A stretch of 51,633 bases of DNA from NCBI GenBank assembly GCA_018239675.1, contig JAFEGX010000063.1, positions 1 to 51,633 of the forward strand. The letters run 5' to 3'. Within the stretch, counting starts at the first letter, position 1; the number at the start of each line of letters is the position of its first letter. Both the position numbers and the translations under genes were made by a program. The notes beneath the pieces are model-generated. The model was given only the letters and a program-made list of their open reading frames with translations. It did not search any database and had not been told where the DNA came from. This document shows positions 1 through 9,567 of the stretch, in pieces. Source of the stretch: Verrucomicrobiota bacterium (GTDB lineage: Bacteria; Verrucomicrobiota; Verrucomicrobiia; Opitutales; Opitutaceae).

Positions 1-3000
1 CGCAAGCGGCTGGCGCAGCTCGAAGGCAATGCCGAGACTACCAGCTCGGCCGCGCCGACTGCAGCTACGACGGGCCAGGCCACGACGGCCCCGACCGCCG
101 GGTCCCTCGGGACCGACGAAGGCGTTCAGGTCATGTCACCCTTCCAAGTGAGGGACGACAAGGACTTCGGCTACCTCAAGACCAATGCCGCGACGGCCAC
201 GAAGATCGGCATGGAGATCCAAAAGGTGCCGCTCAACATCTCGGTCGTGTCGCGCGAGTTCCTCGACGACACCAATGCCCGCTCGATCACGGACCTGTTC
301 CGCTACTCGTCGGCGTCCACCGGTGACAATCGCTTTGCGATGCGCGTGCCGGCGAACGAGGCGACCCCGCAGGGCCAGTTCACGATGCGCGGTTTCCAGG
401 TGAACAACATGATGCGCGACGGTATCTTCCGGTACAGTGCGTACAACCTGGACAACATTGACCGCGTCGAGATCGTCAAGGGCCCGGCGTCGGTGTTCTT
501 CGGCCAGGGTTACCCCGGTGGCGTTATCAACTACATCACCAAGCGGGCGACCTTCGCGAAGGTCCCGACGACCTTCACGTACCAGATCGACGACAACGGC
601 GGTGACAAGGTCAAGTTCGACCACAACGTGGTGCTGAACAAGAAGACCGCGTTCCGCGTCGTCGGCGCGTGGGAGGACACCACCGGCCAGTACCGCTTCG
701 AGTACAAGAAGAACTTCAACGTCACGCCCTCGCTGACGGTCATCCCGTTCGAGAGCGGCAAGGTGAAGGTCAACTTCGACTTCGAGTACCTGAAGGAGCG
801 CTTCAACTATAACGACTACGGCTGGATCTACAGCGACTTCGCGGGCTGGAAGGACGCCGCCAAGAACGGCACCTACAACACCTCGACCGCCACGCTGAGC
901 AACGTGATCGCGGCCTCGGCGGGCAACAACAGCTTGGCCGCCTACGCGTCGTACCCGACCTACACCGGCTCGGCCATCGGCTCGAACGGCACGTACATCA
1001 ACGTGGGCAGTGGCGGCGCGGGCACCGTGGCGAGTGTCGTGCAGAGCACGAACACCCCGACCGTGGCGTACGCGACGTACATCAACAACAAGCGCAATGC
1101 CACCGGCAACCTGTCGCTGCCGGCCTACACGAGCGTGAAGCGCGGTGGCTACTACACCGACAAGAGCGGCAACTTCGTCTATGACGAGCACTTCAACGGC
1201 ACCAGCCGTGGTTCGTGGTCGGACAACGAGGTGAAGACCGCGACGGTCTCGATGGAGTTTGCACCGTTCGAGTGGCTCAGCGGCCGCGCCGCCTGGGTCC
1301 GCGACACGGACTACTTCAACAACTTCGGCAACAGCGCCGTGACGACGCCGTACGCTGACGGCATGCACTGGAACGTCGGTCTGAGCGCGGGTGGCTCCGG
1401 CTACTATCGCGAGACGAAGACGGCCCTCGTCGACTTGGTCTTCAAGTACGACACCCGCTGGCTGAAGAGCAAGCTGCTCGTCGGCGGCCAGAAGGCCGAC
1501 TGGCGCCAGATGTACCTGGGCAAGGCCGGTGCGAGTGACGTGAACCTGGCGTTCCTGCCCGGTGCCACGAACACGATCGCGAACCCGGACTACTTCGGCA
1601 CGAACACCGGCAAGTATGCCTTCGGTGGCGTCCCGGTGAACCAGATCATCAAGGACCGTTACGGCAACATCAAGCCGGTCCGCCAGATCTACTCGAACTG
1701 GGACCCGGGCGCGGAAATCGAGCCTGACATCTCGGTGTACTGGCAGGATGACCGCAACGCGCTGGACGGCTACCGCCCGACCCTGTCGAGCATGTACGCC
1801 AACTATCAGGGCTCGTTGCTCGATGATCGCCTGACCGTCCTGGCGGGTTACCGCGAGGAGAAGCGCTATGAGCGCTGGCAGGACCAGTCGAACAACTTCC
1901 CGTGGTACATCTACCCGAACGATATGCCGCAGAACCCGAACGCCTATCCTGAGGACGTCTGGGGCAACTCGAAGGCCTATCAGCAGACCATCCCGCTCGA
2001 CCAGAAGGGCCGCTCGGCCATGGCGGGCGCGGCGTTCTCGATCACGAAGGCGATCAACCTGTACACCTCGTGGTCGAAGACCTTCAAGTTCAACTCGGGC
2101 AACGTCGGTGGCTTCTTCCCGGGCCCCGGCCTGAACGACGAACTGAGCGTCTACCAGCACGCGCTGGATTGGGGTGAGGGTTCGCACCCGGGCTCGTACA
2201 CGTACCAGGGCACGCTGGTCACCTCGGTGGCCCAGGCCAAGGCGATCATGGTCGCCAAGGGCGCGTATGCCATGATCAAGAACGAGACCGGCAAGAACAT
2301 CGAGTTCGGTGCGAAGATCTCGACCGAGGACAGCAAGATCGTCGGCACGATCTCGTTCTTCCGCGGCGAGCGCTCCAACCAGAAGCTCGACGACTCCCCG
2401 CGTCAGTCCAACCTGCAGGAACCGTACAACTTCAGCACGACCCTGTTCGCGCCGACGGCGTACGAGTACAACCGCAACAACTTCCGCTGGCGCACGACCG
2501 ACCTGACCAACCGGGTCGAGGGCTCCGAGGCGGAGGTCATCTGGACCCCGGTGCGCAACTTCCAGGCCGTCATCAACGGCTCGTGGCTGTGGACCGCCAA
2601 GACGCTCAGCGCGGCGAACGTGCCGAAACCCGGCACCGACCGCTACAACGCGCAGAGCGCCGCCGGCAAGATCGCCTCGGACATCTACTATGGTGCCCGC
2701 CTGGAGAACGTGCCGGAGTACCGCCTGAACTTCTTCGGCAAGTACACGCTGACGGAAGGCGTGGCTCGTGGCGCGGCCTTCGGCCTCGGCATGCGCTACT
2801 CCTCGAAGGCGGTCGTCTCCCGTGGCGTGGATTGGAATCCGCTCAACGGCGGCTTCCAGTACGGCGACTACGTGGTGTTCGACGTGACCGCGAGCTACCC
2901 GTGGGAGATCCTCGGCTACAAGCTGACGAGCTCCCTGGGCATCTACAACGTGACGGACAAGGACTACTCGGACGGCGGCTTCGTGCTGTCGCCCAAGCGG

Positions 3001-3033
3001 AACTGGCTGTTCTCGAACACGGTCCGGTTCTAA
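1..3033 (+). CDS. TonB-dependent outer-membrane receptor, 5' end outside window
   Basis: The reading frame is open from the first base, so the signal peptide and start lie upstream. The visible part is about 1010 residues and ends in NTVRF with a terminal Phe, as expected of an outer-membrane beta-barrel recognised by the BAM machinery. After a Thr/Ala-rich linker comes an MSPFQV segment typical of Opitutaceae receptors, then a plug domain (KVPLNISVVSREFLDD; later VEIVKGPASVFFGQG and PGGVINYITK), then a long barrel rich in aromatic and Asn residues. Such receptors import siderophores, vitamins or glycans using TonB energy. The substrate cannot be read from sequence. The next two genes (sugar aminotransferase and polysaccharide lyase) are compatible with glycan uptake, but a strong terminator separates them. 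No STN domain is visible in the part present. Confidence 0.93.
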   Translation, partial: RKRLAQLEGNAETTSSAAPTAATTGQATTAPTAGSLGTDEGVQVMSPFQVRDDKDFGYLKTNAATATKIGMEIQKVPLNISVVSREFLDDTNARSITDLFRYSSASTGDNRFAMRVPANEATPQGQFTMRGFQVNNMMRDGIFRYSAYNLDNIDRVEIVKGPASVFFGQGYPGGVINYITKRATFAKVPTTFTYQIDDNGGDKVKFDHNVVLNKKTAFRVVGAWEDTTGQYRFEYKKNFNVTPSLTVIPFESGKVKVNFDFEYLKERFNYNDYGWIYSDFAGWKDAAKNGTYNTSTATLSNVIAASAGNNSLAAYASYPTYTGSAIGSNGTYINVGSGGAGTVASVVQSTNTPTVAYATYINNKRNATGNLSLPAYTSVKRGGYYTDKSGNFVYDEHFNGTSRGSWSDNEVKTATVSMEFAPFEWLSGRAAWVRDTDYFNNFGNSAVTTPYADGMHWNVGLSAGGSGYYRETKTALVDLVFKYDTRWLKSKLLVGGQKADWRQMYLGKAGASDVNLAFLPGATNTIANPDYFGTNTGKYAFGGVPVNQIIKDRYGNIKPVRQIYSNWDPGAEIEPDISVYWQDDRNALDGYRPTLSSMYANYQGSLLDDRLTVLAGYREEKRYERWQDQSNNFPWYIYPNDMPQNPNAYPEDVWGNSKAYQQTIPLDQKGRSAMAGAAFSITKAINLYTSWSKTFKFNSGNVGGFFPGPGLNDELSVYQHALDWGEGSHPGSYTYQGTLVTSVAQAKAIMVAKGAYAMIKNETGKNIEFGAKISTEDSKIVGTISFFRGERSNQKLDDSPRQSNLQEPYNFSTTLFAPTAYEYNRNNFRWRTTDLTNRVEGSEAEVIWTPVRNFQAVINGSWLWTAKTLSAANVPKPGTDRYNAQSAAGKIASDIYYGARLENVPEYRLNFFGKYTLTEGVARGAAFGLGMRYSSKAVVSRGVDWNPLNGGFQYGDYVVFDVTASYPWEILGYKLTSSLGIYNVTDKDYSDGGFVLSPKRNWLFSNTVRF

Positions 3034-3058
3034 CCAGAACCCAGCCTGATCGCTCTCA

Positions 3059-3089
3059 GGGCGGAGTCCTCCGGGACTCCGCCCTTTTT
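3059..3089 (+). terminator. Rho-independent terminator after the TonB receptor
   Basis: A perfect 11-bp stem (3059-3069 with 3074-3084) closes a TCCG tetraloop and is followed by five T residues. It lies 26 bases after the receptor stop and should end that transcript. Confidence 0.9.
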
Positions 3090-3113
3090 CTTTTCCAGTC
3101 GCTGGCGCGGTCC

Positions 3114-3200
3114 TTGGCGTTCGGCGTTTGAGGTTTGCACCGACCCGAGGCACTTACGGGCGAACGCCGAACAACAAACGCCCAACGCCGGACGCCGAAG
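3114..3200. repeat. Palindromic intergenic element, GGCGTTTGG type
   Basis: TTGGCGTT/CGGCGTTTG words on the left side face AACGCCGAAC, CAAACGCCC and AACGCCGG words on the right, forming an imperfect inverted repeat around a short centre. The same vocabulary recurs at 8752-8893. It lies between the receptor terminator and the aminotransferase start. No reading frame is plausible in it. Confidence 0.6.
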
Positions 3201-3319
3201 GCTCGCGCGCCGGGCCCTGAGTGGGCGAGGACGCCGCGGGTTCCGTGGCTTCCGTGGGCCGCCCCACATGTCTGTTTCCTGCCTTGCGCAGCTTGAGCCG
3301 CAGGAAATCATCGGGCCCG

Positions 3320-4585
3320 ATGAAGCGAGTCGCCCGCCCCCGCCGCGTCCAGTCACCCTCGTATCGCGCGTTGCCGCCCATGGGATTGGGCGAATGCCTG
3401 ATCGGCGCCGCCGAGGCGCGAAATCTCTCCCGCGTCGTGCAACACGGCGCCCTGTTCCGCTACTATGGTCCCGGCGCGGCGCCGAGCCTGGGTTATGTCT
3501 CCCGCCTTGAGCGGGCGGTCGCCGCCTTCCACCGCCAAAAATACGCGGTCGCCGTCAGCAGCGGCACCGCCGCCCTTGAGGTCGCGCTCGGCGCCCTCGG
3601 CGTCGGCCCCGGCGACGAGGTCATCCTGCCCGTCTGGAGCTGGGTCTCGTGCTTCACCGCCATCGTCCGGCTCGGCGCCCGGCCCGTCCTCGCGGAGATC
3701 GATGACTCGCTGAGTCTCGACCCGGCGGAGATCGACCGACTGGTCACACCGGCCACACGCGGCGTCCTGGTCGTGCACTATCAGGGCGTGGCGGCCGATC
3801 TCGACGCCCTGCTCGCCCGCACGCGGCGGCACGGGCTGTGGCTGCTCGAGGATTGTGCGGAAAGCCTCGGCGCCACCTATCATGGCCGTCCGGTCGGCAG
3901 CTTCGGCCGGATCGCCACGTACAGCTTCCAGCAGCGCAAGGTGGTGACCACGGGCGAAGGCGGGATGGTGGTGACCGCCGACCCGCGCCTCTACGAGCGC
4001 GCCGTGCGCATGGCGGACGTGGGACTCTATCGTGACGAACATCGGGCCGTGAAGACCCCGACCGAGGTGAGTTTCTCCGGCAGCAACTACCGGATGAACG
4101 AGATGGCCGGCGCCGTCGGTTGCGCGCAGTTTGCCCGCCTGCGGCCGATGATCCGCCACTTGCGGCGACTGCGGGCCGCCATGCAGCGCGAGGTCGGGTC
4201 GTTGGCGGGACTGACCTGGCGGCGCATCCCGGATGCCCGGGGCGATCTCGGTTTCGACTCGTATTGCTTTCTTCCCACCCACGCGCAGGCCCTCGAGCTC
4301 AAGCGTCGCGCGCTGGCCCGCGGCGTTTCCCTCGCCCCGCACACGGGTACCTACTGCCAGTACGCCCGGGAGTACTGCCAGTCGGGCGCGACGGCGTCCG
4401 CCGGATTTTCCCCGTTTGCCGGACTGCAGCCGTGGCCGGCTCCCGGTTACCGCGAGCAGGATTTCCCGCAAACCAACGCGCTCGTCGGCCGCATGGTGTC
4501 GGTGCCGCTCGGCGCGAAGTTCAGCCTCGCGGACGCGACCCACGTCGGACGCGTGATCCGCGAGGAACTGCTCTCCCTGCTCTGA
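3320..4585 (+). CDS. DegT/DnrJ/EryC1/StrS family PLP aminotransferase
   Basis: Predicted PLP enzyme of 421 residues, within the usual range for this family, which transfers an amino group to keto-sugars or related cyclic ketones. The cofactor pocket is visible: SSGTAALEVAL near residue 80, the PLP-ring aspartate in LLEDCAES (D178), and the Schiff-base lysine in SFQQRKVVTTGEGG (K207). The frame is open further upstream, but the ATG at 3320 gives a normal family N-terminus, while upstream codons run through a palindromic repeat. The stop is 2 bases before the next gene, so the two are probably co-transcribed. The QQRK form of the lysine motif is shared with cyclitol- and sugar-aminating members, but I cannot name the substrate. 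Confidence 0.88.
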   Translation: MKRVARPRRVQSPSYRALPPMGLGECLIGAAEARNLSRVVQHGALFRYYGPGAAPSLGYVSRLERAVAAFHRQKYAVAVSSGTAALEVALGALGVGPGDEVILPVWSWVSCFTAIVRLGARPVLAEIDDSLSLDPAEIDRLVTPATRGVLVVHYQGVAADLDALLARTRRHGLWLLEDCAESLGATYHGRPVGSFGRIATYSFQQRKVVTTGEGGMVVTADPRLYERAVRMADVGLYRDEHRAVKTPTEVSFSGSNYRMNEMAGAVGCAQFARLRPMIRHLRRLRAAMQREVGSLAGLTWRRIPDARGDLGFDSYCFLPTHAQALELKRRALARGVSLAPHTGTYCQYAREYCQSGATASAGFSPFAGLQPWPAPGYREQDFPQTNALVGRMVSVPLGAKFSLADATHVGRVIREELLSLL

Positions 4586-4587
4586 CC

Positions 4588-6804
4588 ATGCCCGCTCTAA
4601 ATCGTCTACTCTGCCGCCTGGGTCTCGTCCTGGGCATCGTCCTGGGGGCGCCATCCCGCGCCACCGAGGACACCGCCGCCTTCCGCCAGCGCCTGCTGCA
4701 TGACCTGCAGGCGGGCATCGAGCGCAACCATGCCGCGCTGGCCTCCGGCCAGCAGCCCCTGACGGTGGCCCATGTCTGGGCGCTTTCCGGCATGGTGAAC
4801 GTGCACCGGCAGACCAAGGACGACCGTCTGCTGGGCTGGACGAAGGACGGGATCCTCGCGCTGGTGAAGCTGGCGCGGCAGGCCGACGGCAAGCCGCAGC
4901 CGCTATTCGAGTCGTTCCGCCACCTCACGCCCTTCTGCGAGGCGTACATTTATCTCAAGCCGCGCGGGATGTTCACCCCGGCCGAGATCGCCGACATCGA
5001 GGCGCTTATCACGGCCAGCGTCGCCACCCACTACGACTACTCCGATTTCGGCACGCACAACCGCGCGCTGATCGATGCGGCCGGATTCTACTATTCCGCC
5101 GCGGCCGTGCCGGACAGCCCGGAGGCGCCGCGCTGGCGCGCGTACGGCGCGTCGCTCGCCGCCGACAGCTGGAACGCCTGGTCGATTGAGGATGCGTCCA
5201 TCTACCAGCCATTCTGGCTGAACTACACCCTCGTGCTTGCCGACCTCCTTGGCCGCACGCCCGAGCACATGAAGGCCGTGACGACGCGGTTCTATTTTGA
5301 CGTGCCCAAGTTCCTCCTGATGCCGAACGGCCTGCTGCCCGACTGGGGCGACGGCGACTGGACCCACATGTGGGCCTGGAACACCGCGAATCTCATCCGC
5401 GCCGGCAGCTACTACCACGACGGCGAGTACCTCGAGGCCGCGCGGCGGATGTACGACGCGCATCTCGCCTACTACCAGGGCATCCAGGAGGACAACCTCT
5501 ACCCGCTCGGGCTGGCGCTGCGCTGGCTCGACCCGGCCGTGCCGTTCCAACCGCTCGTGCAGGAGCACTCGGCCGAGGTGATCGACGACCTCGTCTCGAA
5601 GAAGATCACGTTCCGCAGCCCCGCCGGCGACTACGGCATGCTGAACTACCGGGACCAGGGCCCGTATGCCCGGTGGCAGCGCGAGTACCAGTACGCGACG
5701 ATCTACGCCCCGGAGGAGCGGCCGCACCACGGCCATTCGGACGAGAACGCCATTGACCTCCTCCTCTCCGACGGGACCGTGCTGCTCGCCGATGGCGGCT
5801 ATCGCGCCCGCGTGGAGGACGGCTGGCGGGCGGACGTGTTCCATAACCGGATCGTGGCGCGAACGGGCTTCCCGCCCGAGAGCGACATCTTCGATTACCT
5901 GCGCGCGGACACCACCTATCATCCGGTCACGACCGAGAAGATCCACTTCGGGACCTTCGGCAGCCTGGACTACTCGCGCACGCGCTTGGTGGACACCGAG
6001 CGCGGCTACACCGGCGACCGCATCATCCTCTTCGCGCCCGAGTCCGGCCTCTATCTCGTCGTCGATTCCATCCGGATCGACGTGTCGGGCCAAAAGGTTT
6101 TCTGCAACACCTGGCATCCCGACAAGGTGCTCAAGCAGGGCGACAATTATGTCGTCTCCTGGCCCGACCGCATCCCGATCCGGCAGGAATACTGGCCTAA
6201 CCCCCACCACAAGGACCTCCTGATCCAGTTCCTCGACAACCGGGACAAGATCACGCTCACCAAGGTCATCGGCCGGCGGTACAACCTCTCGACCGTCTTC
6301 TACCAGTACCTCAAGGGTTACTTCTACGAGGGCCAGCGCCTGACCTTCATCACCGTCCTCCGGCCGCACGCGCCCGGCGGCTTCACGCCGGCGATGCTGG
6401 ACGATGTGAAGGTGCTGCCCAGCGAGCACGACGACCAGCGCACCCTCGGCCTGACCTTCACGCTGGGGGGCGATCCCGTGACCGTCGGTCTGAAGCTCGA
6501 CCAGACCATCGGTTTGACCAACCGGCGGGGCGGGCCGCGGTTTGATTTCCGGACCGGCCGGGTCGAATACGGCAAATTGGCGACCGACGCAGACTTCGCT
6601 TACGTGCGGCGCAAGGCGGACGGTTCCCGCGAACTGGGCTTCATGTACGGCTGCGAGGTGCAGTTCGACGGGCGCACGCTTTTCGACATGCCCCTGGGCA
6701 ACCATCCCGGCATGTTCGGTGAGACCGTCTATCCCGGCGCCAAGGAGTTCAAGGTCGACCAGATCAAGGACAAGATGCCCCGCTGGCACGCCGTAGTCAG
6801 GTAG
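4588..6804 (+). CDS. Secreted heparinase II/III-like polysaccharide lyase
   Basis: A 738-residue protein starting 2 bases after the aminotransferase stop. It begins with a signal peptide (hydrophobic LGLVLGIVLGA, probable cleavage after AxA-like APSRA), so it acts outside the cytoplasm. The N-terminal half is helical, with an (alpha/alpha) toroid look (YYSAAAVPDSP, WSIEDASIYQPFW). The C-terminal half carries the hallmark HHGHSDENAIDLLL (H380, H381, H383) followed by LLADGGYR, the metal/catalytic histidine region of heparinase II/III-type lyases, and then beta-sandwich sequence. These enzymes cleave uronic-acid polysaccharides by beta-elimination. The actual substrate is unknown; alginate- and heparin-like lyases share the fold. 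Confidence 0.82.
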   Translation: MPALNRLLCRLGLVLGIVLGAPSRATEDTAAFRQRLLHDLQAGIERNHAALASGQQPLTVAHVWALSGMVNVHRQTKDDRLLGWTKDGILALVKLARQADGKPQPLFESFRHLTPFCEAYIYLKPRGMFTPAEIADIEALITASVATHYDYSDFGTHNRALIDAAGFYYSAAAVPDSPEAPRWRAYGASLAADSWNAWSIEDASIYQPFWLNYTLVLADLLGRTPEHMKAVTTRFYFDVPKFLLMPNGLLPDWGDGDWTHMWAWNTANLIRAGSYYHDGEYLEAARRMYDAHLAYYQGIQEDNLYPLGLALRWLDPAVPFQPLVQEHSAEVIDDLVSKKITFRSPAGDYGMLNYRDQGPYARWQREYQYATIYAPEERPHHGHSDENAIDLLLSDGTVLLADGGYRARVEDGWRADVFHNRIVARTGFPPESDIFDYLRADTTYHPVTTEKIHFGTFGSLDYSRTRLVDTERGYTGDRIILFAPESGLYLVVDSIRIDVSGQKVFCNTWHPDKVLKQGDNYVVSWPDRIPIRQEYWPNPHHKDLLIQFLDNRDKITLTKVIGRRYNLSTVFYQYLKGYFYEGQRLTFITVLRPHAPGGFTPAMLDDVKVLPSEHDDQRTLGLTFTLGGDPVTVGLKLDQTIGLTNRRGGPRFDFRTGRVEYGKLATDADFAYVRRKADGSRELGFMYGCEVQFDGRTLFDMPLGNHPGMFGETVYPGAKEFKVDQIKDKMPRWHAVVR

Positions 6805-6824
6805 GGGACCGAGGCAGAGGGTGC

Positions 6825-6852
6825 TTGTTTAATCCCCTTCCAGGGGTATAGT
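6825..6852 (+). promoter_or_regulatory. Candidate sigma-70 promoter for the downstream lipoprotein gene
   Basis: TTGTTT (6825-6830) and TATAGT (6847-6852) are separated by 16 bases in an otherwise GC-rich gap and lie 87 bases before the lipoprotein start. The call rests on sequence match only. Confidence 0.4.
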
Positions 6853-6938
6853 CCGCCCGTCGCTGAATTGGATGGCTGGGAGAAGCCGAAACCTCCGGCC
6901 CGGCCGCCGGTCGCAACCAACACCCCGCCCATATCCCC

Positions 6939-7475
6939 ATGAAGAAGACCTCGCTCCTCCCGCTTGCCGCCGTGCTGGGCCTGCTGGCCGCCGGCTGCAC
7001 CGCCACCGTCGATCCGTCCGTGGCCATCAACCAACGCATCCAGGAAAAGAACGACACCTACATCCGCATGACGCCGGTCGCCCAGAAGACGGTGCAATCC
7101 GGAACGATCGTGAAGGGCTTCACCTCCGACATGGTCTACATGGCGCTCGGCAAGCCCGCTGCCGTGCAGTCGAAGGACTCGTCCCTCGGCAAGCTGCAGA
7201 TGTGGACCTACACGATATTCTCGCGCCCCGGGCTCGCCGCCCAGTCCAACTTCAACCATCCCGATGCGGCTGGCTATACGCCCATGATGACTTCGGCCAA
7301 CTCGCCCGACCACGGTGGTCCGGCCGCTGTCAAGCCGACGGGCTTCGGGTTCGGCTCGGGTCCCGGCGGCTCCATGCTGCCGCTTGATGTGCCCGACCTG
7401 AAACAGGAAAAACTCTATGTGTTCTTCGCGAACGACCAAGTCACGGAGATCAAGTACGACAGCAACGGCAGCTGA
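6939..7475 (+). CDS. Predicted lipoprotein of unknown function, possibly BamE-like
   Basis: 178 residues. The N-terminus is a lipoprotein signal: MKKTSLLPLAAVLGLLAAGC with lipobox LAAGC and the modified cysteine at residue 20. The middle segment GFTSDMVYMALGKP resembles the turn-helix 'xxMVxxALGxP' part of SmpA/BamE-type small lipoproteins, which would put it at the outer membrane. The similarity is short and I do not claim orthology. The C-terminal half contains a Gly/Pro-rich stretch (GFGFGSGPGG) and ends in a hydrophilic strand. It has its own candidate promoter and a strong terminator, so it is probably a single-gene transcript. Confidence 0.75.
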   Translation: MKKTSLLPLAAVLGLLAAGCTATVDPSVAINQRIQEKNDTYIRMTPVAQKTVQSGTIVKGFTSDMVYMALGKPAAVQSKDSSLGKLQMWTYTIFSRPGLAAQSNFNHPDAAGYTPMMTSANSPDHGGPAAVKPTGFGFGSGPGGSMLPLDVPDLKQEKLYVFFANDQVTEIKYDSNGS

Positions 7476-7498
7476 TCGCCCCAACTCCTCTTCTTCCA

Positions 7499-7530
7499 GG
7501 CGGGACCCGCGAGGGCCCCGCCTTTTTTTT
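7499..7530 (+). terminator. Rho-independent terminator after the lipoprotein gene
   Basis: GGCGGG (7499-7504) pairs with CCCGCC (7517-7522), directly followed by eight T residues. It sits between two convergent genes. Confidence 0.85.
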
Positions 7531-7534
7531 CGCC

Positions 7535-8740
7535 CTATGACAGCGGCGCCAGCGTCGCTGCCACCGGGGTCCGGTAGGCCTTGAGGGCCGGCACCACGCC
7601 GCCCAGCGCGCAGAGCGCGATCATTGCCGCCGGACAAACCGCCAGCACCGGCTGCCTCTGCGCGACCTGCAGCACCACGCCGGTCTGGGTGCGGATCACT
7701 TCCGCGGCCCCCGCCAGCAGGACAAAATAAACTGCGAACCCGGCCAGCGCGCCCAGCAGCCCGATCGCCGCCGCCTCGCACACCACCGCGCCGAAGATCA
7801 TCCGGCGCCGCGCCCCGAGCGAACGCAAGATCGCCAGGTCGCGCTGCCGCGCGCTCATCGAGTTGTAGATGCTCGCCAGCACCGACCCCGCGGCCACCAG
7901 GGCCACCAGATACGCCACCAGTTCGAGGACCCGGTCAAACCAAGAGATCTTGCTGAACAGCTCCGCAATGATGGTCCCGACCGGGTACGCGAAAGTCAGG
8001 CGGTTGCCCTGCTTGTTGTACATCATGTCGAGCATGAAGCCGGCCGTCGGCGTGCGCAGCTGGATCAGCACCGCGCTCACGTCCGTCGCCGCGCGCGGGT
8101 CGTGCCCCGTCATCGTCTGCAGGCCGTGCAGCGGAATCCAGATCACCCGGTCCATCGGCGTGTTCGTCGCGTCCAGCACGCCCGCCACCGTGTAGGTCTC
8201 GGCATGCTGGTTCCGCTCGTCATACACGAGGCCGTGGAACGGATGAAACACGTCGCCAACCTTCAGCCCGAGCCGCGCCGCCGCAAAGCTGCCCACCACC
8301 GCCTCGTGTGCCTCGGGCGCGAACCACCGGCCGCCGGGCTGAAGCGCGAGTTTCCTCCCGCCCGCCAGCTCGACCCCGGTGAACAGCTCCGGCAGCGTGC
8401 CCACCAGCCGGTAGCCCCGGAGGTTGTCGCCCACCGCGATGGGAAACGCCGCCCTCACCGCCGGGTGCCGCCTGATGAACTCATAGTCGGCGTACGCGAG
8501 GTTCCCGGGCGAAGCCTCCAGGTGAAAGATCGCGTTCAGCACCAGCTGCAGCTTCGAGCCGCGCGCCCCGAGCACGGCGTCGAACGTCGTCCCCGTCGAG
8601 GTGAATGCCACCTCGGACTGGGTCTTCACGGTCCACACGCTCATCAGCAGCCCGCACGCGAGCGCGATACTCCCGGCCGTCACGAGCGTCGACAGCGCGT
8701 GCTGGCGGAGGGAGCGGTAGACGATGAGCGGAAGGGTCAC
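7535..8740 (-). CDS. ABC transporter permease, FtsX/MacB type
   Basis: 401 residues, four predicted membrane helices in the FtsX-like arrangement: one near the N-terminus (LVTAGSIALACGLLMSVW), a large periplasmic MacB-like domain, then three C-terminal helices (VLELVAYLVALVAAGSVLA, FGAVVCEAAAIGLLGALAG, VLAVCPAAMIALCALGGVV). The conserved MSARQRDLAILRSLGARRR loop that contacts the ATPase is present. Its ATPase is encoded upstream on the same strand, separated by a repeat-containing gap. Such pairs act as mechanotransmission transporters (lipoprotein release, peptide or macrolide export, cell-wall hydrolase control) rather than classical importers. Substrate unknown. Confidence 0.87.
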   Translation of the reverse strand: MTLPLIVYRSLRQHALSTLVTAGSIALACGLLMSVWTVKTQSEVAFTSTGTTFDAVLGARGSKLQLVLNAIFHLEASPGNLAYADYEFIRRHPAVRAAFPIAVGDNLRGYRLVGTLPELFTGVELAGGRKLALQPGGRWFAPEAHEAVVGSFAAARLGLKVGDVFHPFHGLVYDERNQHAETYTVAGVLDATNTPMDRVIWIPLHGLQTMTGHDPRAATDVSAVLIQLRTPTAGFMLDMMYNKQGNRLTFAYPVGTIIAELFSKISWFDRVLELVAYLVALVAAGSVLASIYNSMSARQRDLAILRSLGARRRMIFGAVVCEAAAIGLLGALAGFAVYFVLLAGAAEVIRTQTGVVLQVAQRQPVLAVCPAAMIALCALGGVVPALKAYRTPVAATLAPLS

Positions 8741-8751
8741 TTTGGGGAAAT

Positions 8752-8893
8752 TCCAAACGCCAAATTGCCAAACTCCAAATTGTCAGCGGGCGATTCGCCG
8801 GCGTAGTGGCCGCACTCAGTTTGGCGTTTGGCCGTTGGTGTTTGGCGATTGACCAAAGGGATTTGGCGTTTGGCCATTGGCATTTGGTGTTTC
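8752..8893. repeat. Palindromic/tandem intergenic element, GGCGTTTGG type
   Basis: Left side: CCAAACGCCAAATTGCCAAAC and CTCCAAATT words. Right side: repeated TTTGGCGTTTGGCC, GTTGGTGTTTGGCGATT, TTTGGCGTTTGGCC words. The arms are imperfect reverse complements. The element fills the gap between the ABC ATPase and permease genes, so if these are co-transcribed it would form a large hairpin in the mRNA. Same word family as 3114-3200. Confidence 0.7.
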
Positions 8894-8901
8894 AAGGCGC
8901 C

Positions 8902-9567
8902 TCAGTGCAGCGCCTGATTGATGCTCCGGAAATCCTGCACGCTGGTGAACTCCCGCAGCACGTCCTCGTCGTGGCTCACCAGCAGCAGCGCGGCGCCGTT
9001 CTCGCGGCAGACCTCGCGGATCAGCGTGAGCGCCTCGTGCGCGTGGCGCCGGTCCAGGTTGCCCGTCGGCTCGTCCGCCAGCACGAGCTTCGGGTGATTC
9101 GCCAGGGCGCGCGCCACCGCGACGCGTTGCTGCTGGCCGGTCGACAGCTGGCGCGGAAAGTGGTCGAGGCGGCGGCCAAGCCCCACCCGCTCGAGCAGGG
9201 CGCGGGCATGCGCCCGGTCGGCGCCGCGCGGACCGAACGACATGCCGAGCACGACGTTCTCCAGGACGGTGTAGCCCTGCAGCAGGTTGAAGGTCTGGAA
9301 GATGTACCCAAGCTTCTCCGCCCGCAGGCGGTCCCGCCGGGACTCACCCAGGGCGGTCATCTCCGCCCCATCGATCAGCACGCGCCCCGCGTCCGCCGCG
9401 AGGATGCCCGCGAGGAGGTGAAGGAAGGTGGTCTTGCCCGAGCCACTCTCGCCGCGCAGCGCCCGCTGCTCTCCGGCGGCCAGCGACCAGGCGGACACCC
9501 GGACGACCTCGACCGTTTCACCCTCGGGCGAGCGGAACGACTTGCGGAGATCGGTGACGGCGAGCAT
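8902..9567 (-). CDS. ABC transporter ATP-binding protein (LolD/MacB-like)
   Basis: 221 residues when started at the ATG at 9567, which gives the standard family N-terminus MLAVTDLRKSF. The frame is open 38 codons further upstream, but that extension is not family-like. Walker A is GESGSGKTT, the Q-loop region YIFQTFNLLQ, the signature LSTGQQQRVAVARAL (with LSTGQ replacing LSGGQ), Walker B LVLADEPTGNLD, and the switch histidine is in LLLVSHD. The length and NLLQ motif match the ATPases that pair with FtsX-like permeases, and the downstream gene encodes one. It powers the complex from the cytoplasmic face. Confidence 0.9.
   Translation of the reverse strand: MLAVTDLRKSFRSPEGETVEVVRVSAWSLAAGEQRALRGESGSGKTTFLHLLAGILAADAGRVLIDGAEMTALGESRRDRLRAEKLGYIFQTFNLLQGYTVLENVVLGMSFGPRGADRAHARALLERVGLGRRLDHFPRQLSTGQQQRVAVARALANHPKLVLADEPTGNLDRRHAHEALTLIREVCRENGAALLLVSHDEDVLREFTSVQDFRSINQALH

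Noticed and set aside
136..3153. A 1005-codon open frame on the minus strand opposite the first TonB receptor
   Set aside because: Its translation is rich in Val/Arg/His/Leu without domains, the usual antisense product of a GC-rich gene; the plus-strand receptor is unmistakable.
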